A stretch of 12,471 nt of DNA, taken from positions 1-12,471 of the forward strand of contig JAESSU010000042.1 of the NCBI GenBank assembly GCA_016763955.1. Reading direction: 5' to 3'. This DNA is from Phycisphaeraceae bacterium (GTDB lineage: Bacteria; Planctomycetota; Phycisphaerae; Phycisphaerales; Phycisphaeraceae). The notes below the pieces were generated by a model that saw only the letters and a list, made by a program, of their open reading frames with translations, did not search any database and was not told where the DNA came from. Below, one piece after another: positions 1 to 6,047 of this stretch; position 1 is the stretch's first letter; each line of letters opens with the position of its first letter. The position numbers were made by a program, and so were the translations under genes.

Positions 1-1020
1 CACTGCTGCGCGGGGCCCTATCACACGAGCCATAAAGGATTCACGGGAGCGTTCGTTTTTCAGTTGAATCATTTGATCCATCGCTGCATCTGCCATCGCC
101 CGAGCAGTCGTGCGAATCACCATGCCCCCGACGATCGTGCGAATGCTCACCATCTGTCCACGTCGAATCACCAAGGCAGGTCGAACGTCATCGACTAAAA
201 GTGTCTGTTTTTTACGGATACTTCGTGATGCAATGAGCCCCACGACCTCGCTGAGTTTGCGAAGAGGCTTTGCATGATCACTGTGAAGTTCAACTTCCTG
301 AACTTGTAAATCACCGGGGCCAAATTGATCACCACGGCGGATATTATTAATCGCAACCAATGCTAAAGTTTTATAAGAAACCTTGGCGGTGACGCGCGTT
401 TGACTAACAAGTGTTGACCCACGCCAACGACCAATCGTTAAAGGTAGCCGACCTAGTTTTGCAGAGCCGATCACTTGAATTTCAAACCGATCCATCAACG
501 CAGGCGACTGCAATTGCCGTTTATCAACAGACGAATACTTCACAACCAACTCTTGGTCGGAGTAACCGGTGTACTGTAAAAGGAAATTTTCCACCTGTTT
601 CTCAACCGTCAAAGCATCATCTGTTGTAATGGTTTTATTAGGATTAGAAACAACAGTGGTTTGAGTCATCACACTCACTGGATCACCGATTTGAACCTGA
701 CAATTTGCAGCACCGGTTAGATTCAAGCGTCCCCAATTCACCCCCATGCCTGACAGATGTTTATTGACCATCCGTAAGGTGATGCGGGTTTGAGCCTGAC
801 TACCTTTGAGCTCAACAACGACAGAGCCGCCAAGTTTTTGTGCGGTGTCTCCTGTGAGATATGCAATTTCACGAAGCTGGATTAAATTATCATCCGATGT
901 CGCAGAGGACTTTAGCTGCACGCGGTCGACACTTGCTGCATAAACTGGACAAACCATCACAAGCATCGCAAGCAATGCGAGGGTGATTTGGGTTGTCAGG
1001 TTTTTAGCAGTTCGGATCAT
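1..1020 (-). CDS. flgA: Flagellar P-ring assembly chaperone FlgA, C-terminus cut by window edge
   Basis: Periplasmic chaperone that helps assemble the flagellar P-ring around the rod. The frame runs open from an ATG at 1020 to base 1, giving 340 residues without a stop. Residues 1-29 form a signal peptide: a basic start, a hydrophobic run (LALLAMLVMV) and a likely cleavage after VYAA. The second half carries the FlgA/SAF signature: LVAINNIRRGDQFGPGDLQV at about 221-240, then LIASRSIRKKQTLLVDDVRP, then IRRGQMVSIRTIVGGMVIRT at about 285-304. The visible end (SFMARVIGPRAAV) resembles the final strand of the family, so few residues are probably missing. It is the last visible gene of the minus-strand flagellar operon, 52 bp after the flgG stop. 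A weak AGGC lies 4 bases before the start. The family call is firm; only the exact C-terminus is unseen. Confidence 0.9.
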   Translation of the reverse strand, partial: MIRTAKNLTTQITLALLAMLVMVCPVYAASVDRVQLKSSATSDDNLIQLREIAYLTGDTAQKLGGSVVVELKGSQAQTRITLRMVNKHLSGMGVNWGRLNLTGAANCQVQIGDPVSVMTQTTVVSNPNKTITTDDALTVEKQVENFLLQYTGYSDQELVVKYSSVDKRQLQSPALMDRFEIQVIGSAKLGRLPLTIGRWRGSTLVSQTRVTAKVSYKTLALVAINNIRRGDQFGPGDLQVQEVELHSDHAKPLRKLSEVVGLIASRSIRKKQTLLVDDVRPALVIRRGQMVSIRTIVGGMVIRTTARAMADAAMDQMIQLKNERSRESFMARVIGPRAAV

Positions 1021-1072
1021 TTTTGCCTATTTAAAAGGGGTTTTATCATTACTCTGCGTTTACGTTACTTTT

Positions 1073-1879
1073 TTAGAATCTCTTAAGGTTACTGATAACT
1101 TCTAGCGTCGAGTCAGCTGCTTGGATGGTCTGTGAATTAAGTTCAAATGCACGCTGAGCCTTGATCAATTCGACGAGTTCGATCACGGGGTCCACATTGG
1201 AAGCTTCAAGTGAGCCTTGCAACATTGCACCAAAGTTGTCGGTATTGGGGTCGCCCACGGTGGGCGGTCCTGATGCGGAGGACTCTAGATAGAGATTGCC
1301 ACCGATCTGCTTAAGGCCATGCGGGTTGATAAAGTTGGCCACTTCAAACTGACCCACTTCCTGTAAATCAGCTTCGCCGGGGATAGAAACTAAAACGCGG
1401 CCATCGTTACTGATCGTCACGTTTTCTGCATCAGCAGGGATGTTGATATTCGGTTCAAGACGTGGGCCATTAGAGTTGCCTAGGACCATATCGCCTTCGG
1501 AGTTAATAAAGAAATTACCACTACGGGTAAACGCAGTGGTTTCAGATCCGCGTGTAATATTCACTTGGAAGAAACCTTTGCCATCGATCATCACATCCAA
1601 GGGACGATCGGTGACCTGTGCTGAGCCAGTTCTAAAGTCGATTTGTGTATTGCTCACACGCGTTCCTAAGCCGACATAAAGTCCGGCAGGTCGCTGATCA
1701 CCATTTCCGTTTTCAACGCCTGGTTGCATTTTTTCTTCGTAGAGCAGGTCCTCGAAATTGGTACGAGATGCCTTAAAACCAGCATTATTTGAGTTCGCCA
1801 GATTATTGGCGATGACATCAATGTTTGTTGACAGGGCTGAGAGTCCTGAAGCTGCTGAATGGAGTGCTGCAATAGCCAT
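1073..1879 (-). CDS. flgG: Flagellar distal rod protein FlgG
   Basis: Structural subunit of the distal rod, the drive shaft crossing the periplasm between basal body and hook. It has 268 residues, the usual length. The N-terminus (SGLSALSTNIDVIANNLANS, then AGFKASR, about residues 11-39) is the flagellar rod/hook motif. DLLYEE follows, typical of FlgG rather than FlgF. The C-terminus (LEASNVDPVIELVELIKAQR, then AFELNSQTIQAADSTLEVISNL) is the conserved D0 helix. The middle, with PLDVMIDGKGFFQV and FTRSGNFFINSEGDMV, fits the D1 region. The start has an AGGT about 8 bases upstream. It follows flgF in the same direction after an unusually long 122-bp gap that contains a small hairpin, and precedes flgA by 52 bp. 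Nothing is missing. Confidence 0.96.
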   Translation of the reverse strand: MAIAALHSAASGLSALSTNIDVIANNLANSNNAGFKASRTNFEDLLYEEKMQPGVENGNGDQRPAGLYVGLGTRVSNTQIDFRTGSAQVTDRPLDVMIDGKGFFQVNITRGSETTAFTRSGNFFINSEGDMVLGNSNGPRLEPNINIPADAENVTISNDGRVLVSIPGEADLQEVGQFEVANFINPHGLKQIGGNLYLESSASGPPTVGDPNTDNFGAMLQGSLEASNVDPVIELVELIKAQRAFELNSQTIQAADSTLEVISNLKRF

Positions 1880-1983
1880 AGTGCTTTACCTGTTCTATAC
1901 CAATCGTCAATGATCTTGTCTTGTTACTTGTGTACGCGTCATATTGTTTTATGCCTCCAAAGCATTTTCAACGCGGGCAAAAC

Positions 1984-1998
1984 ATACCCAATGGGTAT
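1984..1998 (-). other. Short hairpin after the flgF stop
   Basis: A perfect inverted repeat, ATACCC-AAT-GGGTAT, begins 4 bases after the flgF stop codon in the 122-bp gap before flgG. Read on the minus strand it is followed by GTTTTG, which is only weakly U-rich. It could attenuate transcription, mark a processing site or protect the 3' end of the upstream message. It is too weak to call a terminator. Confidence 0.35.
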
Positions 1999-2001
1999 CT
2001 A

Positions 2002-2784
2002 TCAAACGCGTCCGAGTGTGTTAATGGCACGGTCGAGAAGTTGATCCTGATACTTGATCATGTTTGCGTTGCTGTTAGCTGCTTTGGTTGCTTCGGTGAG
2101 TTGCATTAATGTTTTAATAGGATCGACGGATGACTGTTCGATGAAACCTTGCATCACGGATGCTCGGGGAGCTATCTGACGAAAATTGTCATCTTGTGAG
2201 GGCATGCCATAAAGGTTTTGCCCGCGTTTAATCAGGTGATTAACATCCTTAACGCCGGTGATCTGAAGACGAGAAATTTCCTCGCCATCGACTAAAATTC
2301 GGCCATCGCTTTGCACCAAGATATCACCGGTTGCAGGGAGTTGGATCGGTGCGTCATCGGTCCCTAGCAATTTGTGTCCGCCTGTGATGGTTGCCAAAAA
2401 ACCCTGTGAATCACGGGTAAAACGGCCATCACGAGTCAGTTCAATGGCAGGCTGTCCGTTCCGATCTGGAATTTGTACCGCAAAGTAAGTCTTTGCTTCA
2501 TCCAATGCCATATCAAAGGGATTGTCTGTCTGCTTAAACTGTCCCCGGTCGTGCTGGGTTAACTGCATACCTGCTAAGACACCGCCGCCAAGTTTGTCGA
2601 GCATGTCTTTGCTGAACATATAACCTAACTGATCTTCCATGGATGCCGTATCACGCTGCTTGATACTCGGAATATCCACCTTAAACCCAACCGTCTGAGC
2701 ATTGGCTAAGTTATTAGCAAATACATCCTGACGGTAGGTATTGGACAAAACCCCTGAAGCTGAGAGATACAAACCGTAATTCAT
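2002..2784 (-). CDS. flgF: Flagellar proximal rod protein FlgF (flagellar hook-basal body family)
   Basis: Proximal rod component, exported through the flagellar type III apparatus and without a cleaved signal peptide. It has 260 residues. The N-terminus carries the family motif (LSASGVLSNTYRQDVFANNL, then ANAQTVGFK, about residues 7-35). The C-terminus has the matching helix (GFIEQSSVDPIKTLMQLTEA, then TKAANSNANMIKYQDQLLDR). The middle holds NPFDMALDEAKTYFAVQIP and LTRDGRFTRDSQGFLAT, the D1 pattern. I call it FlgF because a clear FlgG follows and FlgF usually precedes it; a second FlgG-like rod protein is the alternative. Its ATG overlaps the stop of the upstream 85-residue gene (ATGA, 4 bp), which implies translational coupling, and GGAG lies 8 bases before the start. 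Confidence 0.88.
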   Translation of the reverse strand: MNYGLYLSASGVLSNTYRQDVFANNLANAQTVGFKVDIPSIKQRDTASMEDQLGYMFSKDMLDKLGGGVLAGMQLTQHDRGQFKQTDNPFDMALDEAKTYFAVQIPDRNGQPAIELTRDGRFTRDSQGFLATITGGHKLLGTDDAPIQLPATGDILVQSDGRILVDGEEISRLQITGVKDVNHLIKRGQNLYGMPSQDDNFRQIAPRASVMQGFIEQSSVDPIKTLMQLTEATKAANSNANMIKYQDQLLDRAINTLGRV

Positions 2785-3038
2785 GATTCAGTCTCCATCA
2801 TCTTGCGTAGTTCGCTAGCTTGATCTAACTGCTGATACTTATGAATGGGATAGTTGGTCGTGGCTTGATCGACATCAAATTCGCCGCCGACAAGACGCAA
2901 CAAAGGCTCGGCTTGGCTTTGACGAATCGACTGCTCAAAATAGTGAGCAGTGACTGCCAAACGAGCCATACGCAAAACACCCTGTCCAATGGATGGGTCT
3001 TTGGTGTCTCGCATTAATTCCAGTAGTCGTTTTGCCAC
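2781..3038 (-). CDS. Unrecognised 85-residue protein, first gene of the flagellar operon
   Basis: I do not recognise this family. The start is GTG at 3038, supported by a strong AAGGAG placed 6 bases upstream, and the stop overlaps the flgF ATG by 4 bp. It encodes 85 residues with no signal peptide or membrane segment. The first half is helical and basic (MAKRLLELMRDTKDPSIGQG, then VLRMARLAVTAHYFEQSIRQ). The second half ends in a charged helix (QQLDQASELRKMMETES). There are no cysteines and no obvious catalytic motif. As the first gene after the sigma-54 promoter, tightly coupled to flgF, it is likely a flagellar accessory protein such as a rod export chaperone or regulator; that role is inferred from position only. 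The good ribosome binding site and coupling argue against a spurious frame. Confidence 0.75.
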   Translation of the reverse strand: MAKRLLELMRDTKDPSIGQGVLRMARLAVTAHYFEQSIRQSQAEPLLRLVGGEFDVDQATTNYPIHKYQQLDQASELRKMMETES

Positions 3039-3090
3039 AAATCACTCCTTACAAAACTCAATAAGCGCACGGGCCACTGCGTTTACTTAT

Positions 3091-3106
3091 TGCAAGTGGT
3101 GTACCA
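3091..3106 (-). promoter_or_regulatory. Sigma-54 (RpoN) -24/-12 promoter of the flagellar operon
   Basis: On the minus strand the sequence TGGTACACCACTTGCA matches the sigma-54 consensus TGGCACG-N4-TTGCW at all key bases. GG and GC are correctly spaced, and the differences are C to T in the -24 element and G to A at its end. The -12 C is at 3092, so transcription would start near 3080, giving a leader of about 40 bases before the GTG at 3038. Sigma-54 control of rod and hook genes is well known in several flagellated lineages. Confidence 0.75.
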
Positions 3107-3200
3107 GAGTGATTTACAGACTCAAAACAGCCCTCAACATAGAACCTAAAGCATTAAAAACAAAGCAATTACATTATGAACGCTCATACTAAAACGTACC

Positions 3201-3266
3201 TTGCGCACTAGCGGGTCATTTCTGCGCACCGGCTACCGATGCGCAAGAGCTAGCGTAATAGCGCAA
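3201..3266. promoter_or_regulatory. Nested TGCGCA inverted repeats, probable activator site of the sigma-54 promoter
   Basis: The interval from 3039 to 3365 carries no gene. Besides the sigma-54 promoter, its main content is this block. TTGCGC (3201-3206) can pair with GCGCAA (3261-3266), CTAGC (3208-3212) with GCTAG (3249-3253), and an inner hairpin spans 3223-3245 with TGCGCA arms, one mismatch, CGG/CCG and a CTA loop. The block lies about 120-185 bases upstream of the predicted sigma-54 start, the usual place for an NtrC-like enhancer. A structured RNA or a mobile palindromic repeat are alternatives. Further right are a TGGCA-AAA-TGCCA hairpin (3295-3307) and a direct repeat AACCGCG at 3307 and 3320. 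Confidence 0.45.
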
Positions 3267-3365
3267 AGTATGCGCCACTTGAAAGTGCATACACTGGCAA
3301 AATGCCAACCGCGTAAAGGAACCGCGCTCAAAGATAATTTTTCAAAATAAAATTCACGCAAAACG

Positions 3366-4499
3366 TTAGAGAACACGCTTGCGGCGTTTAAACAAGTCAT
3401 CAAGCACGGGCTTAAGACCGCCCCCAGCCCCGGAAGCTTGAGATTTTTTTTCTGCCTGATTTAAACCCTTAGCCACGGCGATAAGCAATCGCACGAGGCC
3501 ATCAAAATCGGCCATGCTGATGATCTCTGAATCAATCTTCAACGAAGCCTCATTCATGTTGTGGTAATGCCCCAATGCCAAACACAGACAAGTGCTAATG
3601 TAGCCATACGCACCAAACGCAGAAGCTTCACATGTGCCTCCGGTCATGAGCTTGCGTTGCCATTTGAAACTGGCATCTTGTTTTTGAATGTCACCTGCAA
3701 TTTTACTGATGCGGTACGTTAAATCAGGATCAAACGTGCTGGTAAAATCGCCCACACGAACAATCGGCCCATCACCAATGGGAGAATCAGCAAAACTCTT
3801 AGAGGTTTCCAAACAAATCAAACGCGATTTTTTCTCAATTGTCTTGGCTTTACAAGCACCAATTGCGCCAATAAAGGCCATCTCCTCAGCACGGGTCAAA
3901 AGCAGACGCACATCTTCCTTACAGCGTTTCAAAGAATCAAATGCAGCAATCGCAGCTGCAAGCCCCGCTAAATCATCACAAGCCGGCGCATGCAACAAAC
4001 CCTTGCGAACCCCCGGAAGTTTCCCCGTCCCTCTCGTAAACGCCCACGTCAACACGTCTCCGATGGCTGCGTTGACTGCTTTGGAGAATTTGATTTTAAA
4101 CAGCTTGGCATCAGGTAAAACCTCATCTTTTAAGGCTATTTCAACCACTTTTCCCTTAACAGGCTTGTCCTCACCGTGATGCAGCAAAACAGCTGTCCCA
4201 GGAAAGTATTCATCTTTAACACCACCGCGAAACTCAGCAATAACGGTCTTACTATCGATCACCTCATGCAAGACAAATGCGGGGTGATCCATGTGAGCTG
4301 TTATATAGATAGGCGAGTTCGTTGCTGGGACACTTTTACGACTGAGTACTAGATTGCCATACCGGTCAGCTTTAACGATCACATTCGGGCGAGACTTTGC
4401 GTACTTTGTGATCCACGCAATCACGCGATCCTCTTGACCCGTTGCAGTGGGCAAGTGAGTCAATTCGCAAAGCCATTGGTGATATTGATCGGTGGACAT
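3366..4499 (-). CDS. M42-like metallo-aminopeptidase (zinc peptidase, MH clan)
   Basis: Predicted cytoplasmic two-metal aminopeptidase of the M42/M28/M20 type, 377 residues. Motifs in order: THLPTATGQEDRV near the N-terminus; TAHMDHPAF with ligand H69 and D71; an inserted beta domain of about 85-165; ACDDLAGLAA with the bridging D175 or D176; TRAEEMAFIGA with general base E205 and ligand E206; CLETSKS with E231 where M42 enzymes usually have Asp; TGGTCEASAF; and LGHYHNMNE with the last histidine (H311 or H313). The ligand set is complete but several motifs differ from textbook M42, so the subfamily is uncertain. The C-terminal tail after about 350 is basic and probably disordered. There is no signal peptide. 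The ATG at 4499 has AAGGA 7 bases upstream. It diverges from the ABC ATPase across 85 bp. Confidence 0.82.
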   Translation of the reverse strand: MSTDQYHQWLCELTHLPTATGQEDRVIAWITKYAKSRPNVIVKADRYGNLVLSRKSVPATNSPIYITAHMDHPAFVLHEVIDSKTVIAEFRGGVKDEYFPGTAVLLHHGEDKPVKGKVVEIALKDEVLPDAKLFKIKFSKAVNAAIGDVLTWAFTRGTGKLPGVRKGLLHAPACDDLAGLAAAIAAFDSLKRCKEDVRLLLTRAEEMAFIGAIGACKAKTIEKKSRLICLETSKSFADSPIGDGPIVRVGDFTSTFDPDLTYRISKIAGDIQKQDASFKWQRKLMTGGTCEASAFGAYGYISTCLCLALGHYHNMNEASLKIDSEIISMADFDGLVRLLIAVAKGLNQAEKKSQASGAGGGLKPVLDDLFKRRKRVL

Positions 4500-4522
4500 A
4501 ATGATTCCTTGAAGGGAGTTGA

Positions 4523-4551
4523 TTTACAACCTGATGATATCCACATATGTT
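4523..4551 (+). promoter_or_regulatory. Possible sigma-70-type promoter of the ABC ATPase gene
   Basis: TTTACA (4523-4528) and TATGTT (4546-4551) are separated by 17 bases, matching the -35 and -10 consensus at 5/6 and 4/6. Transcription would begin near 4558, so the message would open almost directly with the palindrome at 4560-4577. It lies in the 85-bp divergent gap with the peptidase gene. Confidence 0.4.
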
Positions 4552-4559
4552 ACAGTGTT

Positions 4560-4577
4560 CACCTTTATATAAAGGTG
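4560..4577 (+). promoter_or_regulatory. Perfect 18-bp palindrome that overlaps the ABC gene ribosome binding site
   Basis: CACCTTTATATAAAGGTG is identical to its reverse complement. Its right arm AAAGGTG is also the only good Shine-Dalgarno site for the ATG at 4585 (7-base spacing). In RNA, CACCTTT pairs with AAAGGTG around an ATAT loop, hiding the ribosome binding site. As DNA, it could be the operator of a dimeric repressor placed at the transcription start. Both readings imply regulation of the downstream ATPase. Confidence 0.55.
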
Positions 4578-4584
4578 TAAATTC

Positions 4585-5406
4585 ATGCCTCATGCTGTGA
4601 TGTTTGACAATGTTTCACTGGTCCGAAACCAAACGCCCATTCTCAAGGACGTGAGCTTCACGCTACCTAAGGGTCAATGTTCTGCCATCTTAGGCCCCAA
4701 CGGTTCGGGGAAGACCACCATCACCCGCGCGATTGGTGGTCAGATGTTTCCCACCGCAGGCCAAATCACCGTCATGGGTCAGCAACTGGGCAAGTGCAAT
4801 ATCCTTGAACTTCGTAAACGCATTGGCATCGTCAACGCCGACAGTAGTGGGACCTATGCGACAGGCTCCGTAGTCAATAATAATCTAACCGCTATCGAAG
4901 CAGTCTGCACCGGATTCTTTGGCACGATCAGCCTATACAATAACCCCACTGCCGATCAGCGCGATCATGCTGCCCACATGCTCAAACAAGTCGGTCTTGG
5001 CCATCGCATCACCCATAAACTCAATTTGCTTTCCACGGGTGAAAAACGTCGTTGCCTGATCGCACGAGCGTTAGCAGTCAAACCGGACTTGCTCATTTTA
5101 GATGAACCCACAGCCGGGATGGATATTGCCGGGCGTGAGCAGATCATTGCAGTCATTTCACAAATTCTGCTTACCCCCGATGCACCCACCGTGTTGTTTA
5201 TCACGCATCATGTCGAGGAATTGCCTCTCTCAACTCAGAAAATCCTGCTCATCCGAGATGGGCAAATCATCGCTGATGGGAAGCCTGATGATGTGATCAC
5301 CCCTGAGTCACTAACTCAAGTATTTGGCTGCAAAGTATTCGTCCGCAAAATCCATGGCCGGTTCTGGTTAGAAGTCTTACCCGAAGCCTGGCTGGATTTG
5401 ATTTAA
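4585..5406 (+). CDS. Orphan ABC transporter-type ATPase
   Basis: ATP-binding cassette protein of 273 residues. Walker A is GPNGSGKTT (37-45). The signature is LSTGE (149-153) rather than LSGGQ, followed by KRRCLIARAL. Walker B is LLILDEPTAGMD, with D173 and catalytic E174, and the H-loop is FITHH with H208. There are no membrane segments, so it is a cytoplasmic nucleotide-binding subunit. The LSTGE signature and the short tail after the H-loop (VFGCKVFVRKIHGRFW) recall stand-alone YlmA/ModF-like ATPases. No permease or binding protein is encoded nearby, so the substrate cannot be assigned; a non-transport role is possible. The ATG at 4585 is chosen because of AAAGGTG 7 bases upstream. The gene diverges from the peptidase and is followed by the BlaI gene after 145 bp without a visible terminator. 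Confidence 0.88.
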   Translation: MPHAVMFDNVSLVRNQTPILKDVSFTLPKGQCSAILGPNGSGKTTITRAIGGQMFPTAGQITVMGQQLGKCNILELRKRIGIVNADSSGTYATGSVVNNNLTAIEAVCTGFFGTISLYNNPTADQRDHAAHMLKQVGLGHRITHKLNLLSTGEKRRCLIARALAVKPDLLILDEPTAGMDIAGREQIIAVISQILLTPDAPTVLFITHHVEELPLSTQKILLIRDGQIIADGKPDDVITPESLTQVFGCKVFVRKIHGRFWLEVLPEAWLDLI

Positions 5407-5466
5407 TAGCGCCCAATTCATCGTCAATAAATCCCTATTTAAATCTATCAAATCACAACGTAAAAA

Positions 5467-5488
5467 ATGTGTTAAATTTTTAACACAT
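5467..5488 (+). promoter_or_regulatory. BlaI-type operator, distal copy
   Basis: An inverted repeat with 10-bp perfect arms around a TT spacer. The core GTTAAATTTTTAAC (5471-5484) is repeated exactly at 5514-5527, and here the arms extend outward by ATGT/ACAT. The two centres are 43 bp apart, about four helical turns, so dimers bound to both would face the same side of the DNA. Upstream position relative to a BlaI-family gene suggests autoregulation. Confidence 0.65.
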
Positions 5489-5513
5489 ACCCCTGACTTA
5501 TGCGATGCTATCG

Positions 5514-5527
5514 GTTAAATTTTTAAC
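5514..5527 (+). promoter_or_regulatory. BlaI-type operator, proximal copy overlapping the likely -10
   Basis: Exact second copy of the 14-bp palindrome core GTTAAATTTTTAAC, 25 bp upstream of the repressor ATG. A possible promoter, CTGACT (5493-5498) with 17 bases to TAAATT (5516-5521), would have its -10 inside this operator, so binding would block RNA polymerase. The promoter match is modest (4/6 in each element); the repeat itself is certain. Confidence 0.65.
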
Positions 5528-5551
5528 ATCTACTTGTCAAGGAGAATTCAC

Positions 5552-5935
5552 ATGCCCCCCCTACCGCGACTTAGTAAACGTGAACGACAAATCATGGATA
5601 TTGTCTACCGCCAAGAAAAAGCCTCCGTCACCGCAGTATGGGAGCTGATTCCCGACCCGCCAAGCCGGACAGCAGTTCGAACGCTATTGCGAATTCTTGA
5701 AGAAAAAGGTCATCTCAAACATCAAGTCGATGGCCGTGAGTTTATCTATTCACCGACGAGCAAGCGACAGACAGCTGGCAGGTCAGCATTAAGTAATGTA
5801 CTTAATACTTTCTTTGAAGGCTCATTAGAGTCTGCCATGGTCGCGCATCTGTCTAACCCCAAGGTTCAGATCGATGAAGACCAACTTAAAAAACTTCAGA
5901 ACGCCATCAAACAAGCCCGCAAGCAAGGCAGATAA
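5552..5935 (+). CDS. BlaI/MecI/CopY-family winged-helix repressor
   Basis: DNA-binding transcriptional repressor of 127 residues. Residues 4-70 form the winged helix (LSKRERQIMDIVYRQEKASV, then a helix with PDPPSRTAVRTLLRILEEKG as recognition region, then the wing around HQVDGREFIYSP). The second half is the helical dimerisation part that a partner protease cleaves in the classical BlaI/MecI system, ending in KKLQNAIKQARKQGR. The sequence closely resembles the BlaI-like regulators of Acidobacteria and Planctomycetes rather than staphylococcal BlaI. I choose ATG at 5552 because AAGGAG (5539-5544) sits 7 bases before it; a TTG at 5534 in the same frame would place that site inside the gene. Two palindromic operators precede it and an M56 peptidase gene follows after 112 bp, the usual repressor/sensor pair. 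Confidence 0.93.
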   Translation: MPPLPRLSKRERQIMDIVYRQEKASVTAVWELIPDPPSRTAVRTLLRILEEKGHLKHQVDGREFIYSPTSKRQTAGRSALSNVLNTFFEGSLESAMVAHLSNPKVQIDEDQLKKLQNAIKQARKQGR

Positions 5936-6021
5936 TACCAAACACGATTAAAACTCGTGCGTAACTTACCTCGCGAATGTAAACGCTACAAAGGTTTATA
6001 AATCATCCGATGCGTATAAAA
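5932..6021 (+). repeat. 90-bp dispersed repeat, copy 1 (between blaI and the M56 gene)
   Basis: Aligned without gaps to the minus-strand copy at 12113-12202 with 73 of 90 identical bases by hand count. Best-kept blocks are ATAATACCAA, CGATTAAAA, AAACGCTACAAAG and TCCGATGCGTA. The copy starts on the blaI stop codon (TAA at 5933-5935) and ends 26 bases before the M56 ATG. It has no long inverted ends and no open frame of note. It may be a small non-autonomous intergenic repeat or a shared leader/promoter element. Confidence 0.8.
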
Positions 6022-6047
6022 CCGATCTTAAATCAGGAGCCTTTCAT

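Noticed and set aside
411..629. 72-codon plus-strand frame at the left end
   Set aside because: It is opposite the well-supported flgA frame, which runs unbroken across the whole interval.
1897..1990. Possible third copy of the 90-bp repeat, since ATACCAATCG and a CTCCAAAG block occur here
   Set aside because: Beyond ten identical bases the spacing differs and similarity falls to background by eye; the orientation relative to the next gene is also opposite.
3201..3266. Integron attC site
   Set aside because: The inverted repeats lack the GTTRRRY-type core sites, and there is no integrase or cassette structure around.
3688..4179. 163-codon plus-strand frame opposite the peptidase gene
   Set aside because: It lies antisense to clearly conserved peptidase motifs, has low-complexity S/A/K-rich translation and no ribosome binding site.
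5534..5551. TTG start that would extend the BlaI protein by six residues
   Set aside because: It would place the strong AAGGAG ribosome binding site inside the coding region; the ATG at 5552 has ideal spacing.
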